From CBFGRV01 sp965651265 (GTDB lineage Bacteria > Bacteroidota > Rhodothermia > Rhodothermales > VXPQ01): DNA of 8,462 nucleotides. Below the pieces are notes generated by a model. The model saw only the letters and a list, made by a program, of their open reading frames with translations, did not search any database and was not told the DNA's origin. The stretch is from the NCBI GenBank assembly GCA_965651265.1, contig CBFGRV010000099.1, forward strand, positions 1 through 8,462, given 5' to 3'. This document shows positions 6,077 to 8,462 of the stretch, piece by piece; within the stretch, counting starts at the first letter, position 1, and every line of letters starts with the position of its first letter. Made by a program: the position numbers and the translations under genes.

Positions 6077-6151
6077 CATCCGTCTTTTCGGGCATGGTAA
6101 GGCATTGAAAAACAATCGGTTAAAAGGATGGCATGTTGCTTCTCTTCACGA

Positions 6152-6206
6152 GGAGGCGGCCCGTTCCGGAAGCGCTTCCTCCGTAACGTGTGCATCCCCC
6201 GCCTCC
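6152..6206. repeat. Nested palindromes in the dnaA-lexA region
   Basis: An outer pair GGAGGCGG (6152-6159) and CCGCCTCC (6199-6206) encloses the perfect 12-bp palindrome GGAAGCGCTTCC (6168-6179). The outer pair is 39 nt apart and could fold into a stem carrying an inner dyad. In double-stranded DNA the 12-mer is a plausible dimer-protein site. Function is not evident. Confidence 0.35.
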
Positions 6207-6233
6207 GGGTCGCATCCTTGTTCTGCCAGGTAC

Positions 6234-6250
6234 TTGTTCACATATGTTCA
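6234..6250. promoter_or_regulatory. Near-consensus DnaA box overlapping a TGTTCA direct repeat
   Basis: TTGTTCACA (6234-6242) differs from TTATNCACA at one position. It overlaps two TGTTCA half-sites (6235-6240 and 6245-6250) exactly 10 bp apart on the same DNA face. About 110 bp upstream of the lexA -35, this could be an outlying DnaA site or an activator site. Confidence 0.3.
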
Positions 6251-6357
6251 AGGCTCCGGAGAGACGTCTCGACGGAGGCGCTCGATGGGCACTCAGGCGT
6301 CATATGTGCGGATCTTCAGATGCCCCGAATCCGCGCAACGTTTTTAAAACGGGATAC

Positions 6358-6386
6358 TTGACATACACATGCTTCACACCTATCAT
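6358..6386 (+). promoter_or_regulatory. lexA promoter, near-consensus sigma-70 type
   Basis: A perfect TTGACA (6358-6363), a 17-nt spacer and TATCAT (6381-6386, 5 of 6 to TATAAT). Directly upstream is the 13-bp AT-rich dyad CGTTTTTAAAACG (6339-6351), which could act as an UP-like element or operator. Start of transcription would be near 6393, about 67 nt before the lexA ATG. A promoter this strong is expected to be held down by a repressor. Confidence 0.65.
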
Positions 6387-6395
6387 GGAACCGTG

Positions 6396-6410
6396 CCCCA
6401 AAACATGGGG
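6396..6410. promoter_or_regulatory. Dyad at the lexA transcription start, candidate operator
   Basis: CCCCA (6396-6400) and TGGGG (6406-6410) are inverted around a 5-nt centre at about +4 to +18 of the predicted transcript. A related string (GTGCCCAAAAC) occurs in the dnaA leader near 5863. It could be the LexA autoregulatory site or just a small RNA hairpin. It does not match the Proteobacterial (CTGT-N8-ACAG) or Firmicute (GAAC-N4-GTTC) SOS box. Confidence 0.3.
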
Positions 6411-6459
6411 GTATGACCCAAAAAACGCCTGGTCTCGTGTCGGTTCCGTGAGTGACTCC

Positions 6460-7095
6460 ATGCCCACAGATCTTACGCCTCGGCAGAAGGAGATCCTGGA
6501 CTTTCTGATCTCCTTCCAGCAGGAATACGGCCGAACGCCGACGGGTCCCGAGATCGCCCAGGCCTTCCACTACAGCGACCACTCCACCGTTTACCAGCAC
6601 CTGCGCGCCATCGCCCGAAAGGGATATCTGGATGTCGTGCAGTCCGGCCGTCGCAGCCCTCTTCGCATCACCATCACCCCGAAGACGGAGCGGATGCTGA
6701 GGAAAGGATGGCCGCTTTTCGGATCGATCCCCGCCGGTCCGGTCTCGATGATGCTGGGGGAAGACGTCGAGATGGTGGACGGCATCGAGGATCTGTTTCC
6801 CATGATTCGGGAGGATGATTACTTCCTGACCGTCGAGGGCGATTCGATGATCGGCGCCGGCCTGCACGAGGGTATGATGCTGCTCATGCGACCGGTCACT
6901 CGTGTCGAACCCGGAACGATCTGCGCGGCCTGGGTGGAGGGGGAGGGCGGGACGCTCAAGCGGGTCTATCCGGAAGGCGAGATGCTCCGCCTCGTGCCCG
7001 AAAACGATCGCTACGAGGAACGACGATATCCGGCCGAGCAGGTCCGCATCCAGGGACGCCTCATCGCGGCACTGCGGCTCTTCAAACCGGGCTAG
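6460..7095 (+). CDS. lexA: LexA repressor, SOS regulator
   Basis: 211 residues. The N-terminal winged helix (1-65) starts MPTDLTPRQKEILDFLISFQ and carries the recognition region RTPTGPEIAQAF, then STVYQHLRAIARKGYLDV, typical of LexA. The cleavage bond is A92-G93 (GSIPAGP). The catalytic serine is S129 (VEGDSMIGAGL) and the lysine K167 (GGTLKRVY), so the autoprotease dyad is complete and RecA-stimulated self-cleavage is expected. The start at 6460 was chosen because it matches the family N-terminus; an in-frame GTG at 6448 and longer frames would add an unlike extension. No Shine-Dalgarno is visible. A strong promoter and dyads lie upstream. It is divergent from dnaA and 87 nt upstream of imuB, suggesting a lexA-imuB operon that LexA itself represses. 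Confidence 0.95.
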   Translation: MPTDLTPRQKEILDFLISFQQEYGRTPTGPEIAQAFHYSDHSTVYQHLRAIARKGYLDVVQSGRRSPLRITITPKTERMLRKGWPLFGSIPAGPVSMMLGEDVEMVDGIEDLFPMIREDDYFLTVEGDSMIGAGLHEGMMLLMRPVTRVEPGTICAAWVEGEGGTLKRVYPEGEMLRLVPENDRYEERRYPAEQVRIQGRLIAALRLFKPG

Positions 7096-7182
7096 CGACT
7101 CGACCTGCAGAGAGATCGTCTGCCTCCGCTCTCTGCCTCCGACTGCCTCTAACCTCTGCCTCTAACTCCGCCGAAACCACCC
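7096..7182 (+). repeat. CT-rich lexA-imuB spacer with four CTGCCTC copies
   Basis: CTGCCTC occurs at 7120-7126, 7133-7139, 7143-7149 and 7156-7162 within an almost purely C/T stretch that leads up to the imuB ATG. There is no Shine-Dalgarno, promoter or terminator here, consistent with cotranscription of lexA and imuB. The unit resembles the tandem repeat at 8408-8462. Confidence 0.6.
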
Positions 7183-8331
7183 ATGCATTTCGGCTGCCTC
7201 TACATATCTGCCTTTCCGGCGTGGGTCTTCGAACGCGTCGACCCCGCCGCGCGGCATGCTCCAGTCGTCGTTACCGCCTCGGGGGAGGTGGTGGCGGCGA
7301 GCGCCCGGCTCCGCGCATCCGGCATCGTGGAGGGCATTTCCGCCGACCGGGCCGAGCGCCTGGCGCCGGAGGACACGCTCTTCCGCCGCCGCGATGCACA
7401 GCTCGAGCAGGCCGCCTGGGAGGATGTACTGCACGAGATCAACACGTACACGCCGTTTCTCGAGCCGGATCGACCGGGCCGGCTCTACTTCAAGCCGTTC
7501 AAGGGCGTGCGTGAGGTCGTCGCCCGACTCCGGGTGCGGGCCGCACTGGCTCCTCATCGGACCACGGCGCTCCTGGGCGCACTCTGCGCGGCGGAAGGCA
7601 ACGTGCTGGCGATCCAGCCCCGGCATGTCCGCGCCTTCCACGATCGCTTCGAGATCGCCCGCCTCACCGCGCTCGGCTTTTCCGAGCTCATCATCGAACA
7701 GCTCGCACTCTTCGGCTTCGACACGCTGGGGGCGGCGCGCGGGCTCGCCCTTCGCCATCTGCGGGCCCAGTTCGGCGAGGAGGGGGCGTGGTTTTATCGC
7801 CTTTTGCACCCCGATGACGACGGCCCGATATCGCTCTACACGCCACCGCCGGCCGTGCGGCGTGCCTACGAATTCGACCATCCGTGCACGGAGCCCGGCG
7901 ACATTCTGCCGGTCCTGGAATTCCTCGTCCGCCGTGCCGCTGCCGAGCTGAAGGAGAACGGGGCACAGCGCGTCAAGGTGACGCTGCACGATCGCCTGCG
8001 CCCCTCCGCCTTCACCTGCCGGGTGTTGCCCGAGGCCTCGAACGATCCGCGCCGGCTCTTCAACACGGCGAAGACCCTGATCGGTGGGATGCTGGGGCGG
8101 GGCCGTCGCATCCAGGCCGTCGAGCTGGAGCTCGGCTCCATCCGGGCATTGAAGGGCGCTCAGGGCACGCTGTTCTTCCAGCGGCCGACCACGGAGAAGG
8201 CCATACGCGCCGTGCACCGCCGCTATCCCAACGCCCTCCGCCGCCCGACCACTGTGCCCCATGCGGTGTTTGAGGAAGAGCGAGGGAGGCTGGAAACGAT
8301 TGGAGAAGGGGGAAGGAGAGATGGGGGATAG
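7183..8331 (+). CDS. imuB: ImuB-like Y-family polymerase relative (mutasome subunit)
   Basis: 382 residues. The N-terminus (CLYISAFPAWVFE, 5-17) aligns with the ImuB pattern LYxPxFPAW; true Y-family polymerases have DxD residues at this place, here Y7 and S9. The second acidic cluster (SxDEAYLD in DinB) is replaced by PGRLYFKPFKG (98-108). Residues about 30-60 (VVVTASGEVVAASARLRASG) follow the palm/fingers pattern. The chain therefore has the polymerase fold without the catalytic acids, as known for ImuB, which tethers DnaE2 to the beta clamp. A QGTLF motif (327-331) fits the clamp-binding consensus QxxLF. The protein is shorter than many ImuB. The last 15 or so residues come from a purine-rich repeat and look decayed. 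ATG at 7183 has no Shine-Dalgarno. It should be SOS-induced with lexA; imuA is missing between them. Confidence 0.85.
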   Translation: MHFGCLYISAFPAWVFERVDPAARHAPVVVTASGEVVAASARLRASGIVEGISADRAERLAPEDTLFRRRDAQLEQAAWEDVLHEINTYTPFLEPDRPGRLYFKPFKGVREVVARLRVRAALAPHRTTALLGALCAAEGNVLAIQPRHVRAFHDRFEIARLTALGFSELIIEQLALFGFDTLGAARGLALRHLRAQFGEEGAWFYRLLHPDDDGPISLYTPPPAVRRAYEFDHPCTEPGDILPVLEFLVRRAAAELKENGAQRVKVTLHDRLRPSAFTCRVLPEASNDPRRLFNTAKTLIGGMLGRGRRIQAVELELGSIRALKGAQGTLFFQRPTTEKAIRAVHRRYPNALRRPTTVPHAVFEEERGRLETIGEGGRRDGG

Positions 8332-8373
8332 GGGATGGGAGATGGGAGATAGTGAGGTCGGAGGTCGGAGGTC
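8291..8373. repeat. Purine-rich repeat tract ending in GAGGTCG units
   Basis: From the imuB 3' end onward the plus strand is almost all G and A, with repeated GGGAGATG/GGGGATAG variants (to about 8352), then GAGGTCG repeated in tandem with about 2.9 copies (8354-8373). The tract forms the last residues and stop codon of imuB, so the repeat has encroached on the gene end or the gene end has drifted into it. Confidence 0.6.
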
Positions 8374-8407
8374 CGATGTCAGATCTTCCCCAACGACGTT
8401 GCCGCTC

Positions 8408-8462
8408 GACTTCCGACCTCTGCCTTCTGACTTCCGACCTCTGCCTTCTGACTTCCGACCTC
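8408..8462. repeat. 21-bp pyrimidine-rich tandem repeat running off the window
   Basis: A 21-bp unit starting GACTTCCGACCTC occurs at 8408-8428 and 8429-8449 without mismatch and partially at 8450-8462, at least 2.6 copies. Its TCCGACCTC core is the reverse complement of the GAGGTCGGA in the preceding tract (8354-8369), so the two arrays could pair as a 9-bp stem in several registers. No spacers are present, so this is not a CRISPR array. Confidence 0.75.

Larger units (their letters stand above)
5804..6459. other. Divergent dnaA-lexA intergenic region, candidate oriC
   Basis: 656 bp without a convincing gene. From the dnaA side it holds the dnaA promoter and its two inverted repeats (5873-5931), three phased DnaA-box-like sites (5950-5979), an 8-bp inverted repeat with a following T-tract (6035-6076), a moderately AT-rich stretch around 6100-6126 that could serve for unwinding, a nested palindrome cluster (6152-6206), a direct-repeat/DnaA-box site (6234-6250), a 10-bp palindrome (6261-6270) and the lexA promoter (6358-6386). 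Position beside dnaA, the box cluster and the length fit a replication origin. Against it, only one box is a perfect match and the AT-rich part is short. Several overlapping short frames here have no coding character. Confidence 0.5.

Noticed and set aside
5861..6361. Several 77-93 residue plus-strand frames in the dnaA-lexA gap
   Set aside because: They overlap one another in different frames, cover promoters, DnaA boxes and palindromes, and have no start signals or protein-like composition.
6190..6459. N-terminal extension of LexA by up to 90 residues
   Set aside because: It would start upstream of the near-consensus promoter and has no LexA similarity; the family N-terminus matches the ATG at 6460.
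7162..8262. 366-residue minus-strand open frame opposite imuB
   Set aside because: The opposite strand has ImuB motifs along its full length; this frame shows none.
8408..8462. CRISPR array
   Set aside because: Units are contiguous 21-mers with no spacers.

Overview
The window reads as chromosomal DNA of a high-GC bacterium, most likely of the Bacteroidota/Rhodothermota side. The basis is the DnaA C-terminal signature (AMYFCKMMTSHSLKSIGL followed by FGGRDHSTVIHAC), which looks like Bacteroidota DnaA, and the absence of clear Shine-Dalgarno sites before most genes. The lineage is inferred from remembered family patterns, not from a search.

Layout. Bases 2-94 hold the last codons of an unidentified plus-strand gene. 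A possible terminator hairpin and a sigma-28-like promoter follow, then a small plus-strand gene (250-591) whose C-terminus resembles anti-sigma factor FlgM. Converging on it is a compact minus-strand operon starting at 5803: dnaA, a DNA-ligase-associated metallo-beta-lactamase exonuclease, an ATP-dependent DNA ligase, a small PH-like-domain protein and a small antitoxin-like protein, ending at 626. The first three genes overlap (4 nt, then 1 nt), which suggests translational coupling.

The 656-bp region 5804-6459 between dnaA and the divergent lexA has no convincing gene but much structure. It has a dnaA promoter whose -10 box sits at the centre of a perfect 7-bp inverted repeat. A second perfect inverted repeat lies just upstream of the -35. 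Three helically phased DnaA-box-like 9-mers follow, one a perfect TTATCCACA. Several further palindromes and a near-consensus lexA promoter complete it. This is a good oriC candidate and a control hub between replication initiation and the SOS response.

On the plus strand lexA (6460-7095), with all self-cleavage residues, is followed after a CT-repeat leader by imuB (7183-8331). imuB encodes a Y-family polymerase relative that lacks the acidic catalytic residues but keeps a beta-clamp-binding motif. This matches the LexA-controlled mutasome cassette, in which dnaE2 would be expected beyond the window. The end (8291-8462) is a purine-rich tract, then GAGGTCG repeats, then a 21-bp pyrimidine-rich tandem repeat that is partly their inverse.

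Together the genes cover initiation (DnaA), nick or break processing (exonuclease and ligase) and damage-induced translesion synthesis (LexA/ImuB). Points of most interest: the ligase keeps its nucleotidyl lysine but deviates in motifs I, IV and V; the dnaA -10 box is embedded in a perfect operator-like repeat; and several leaders are CT-rich instead of having an SD.
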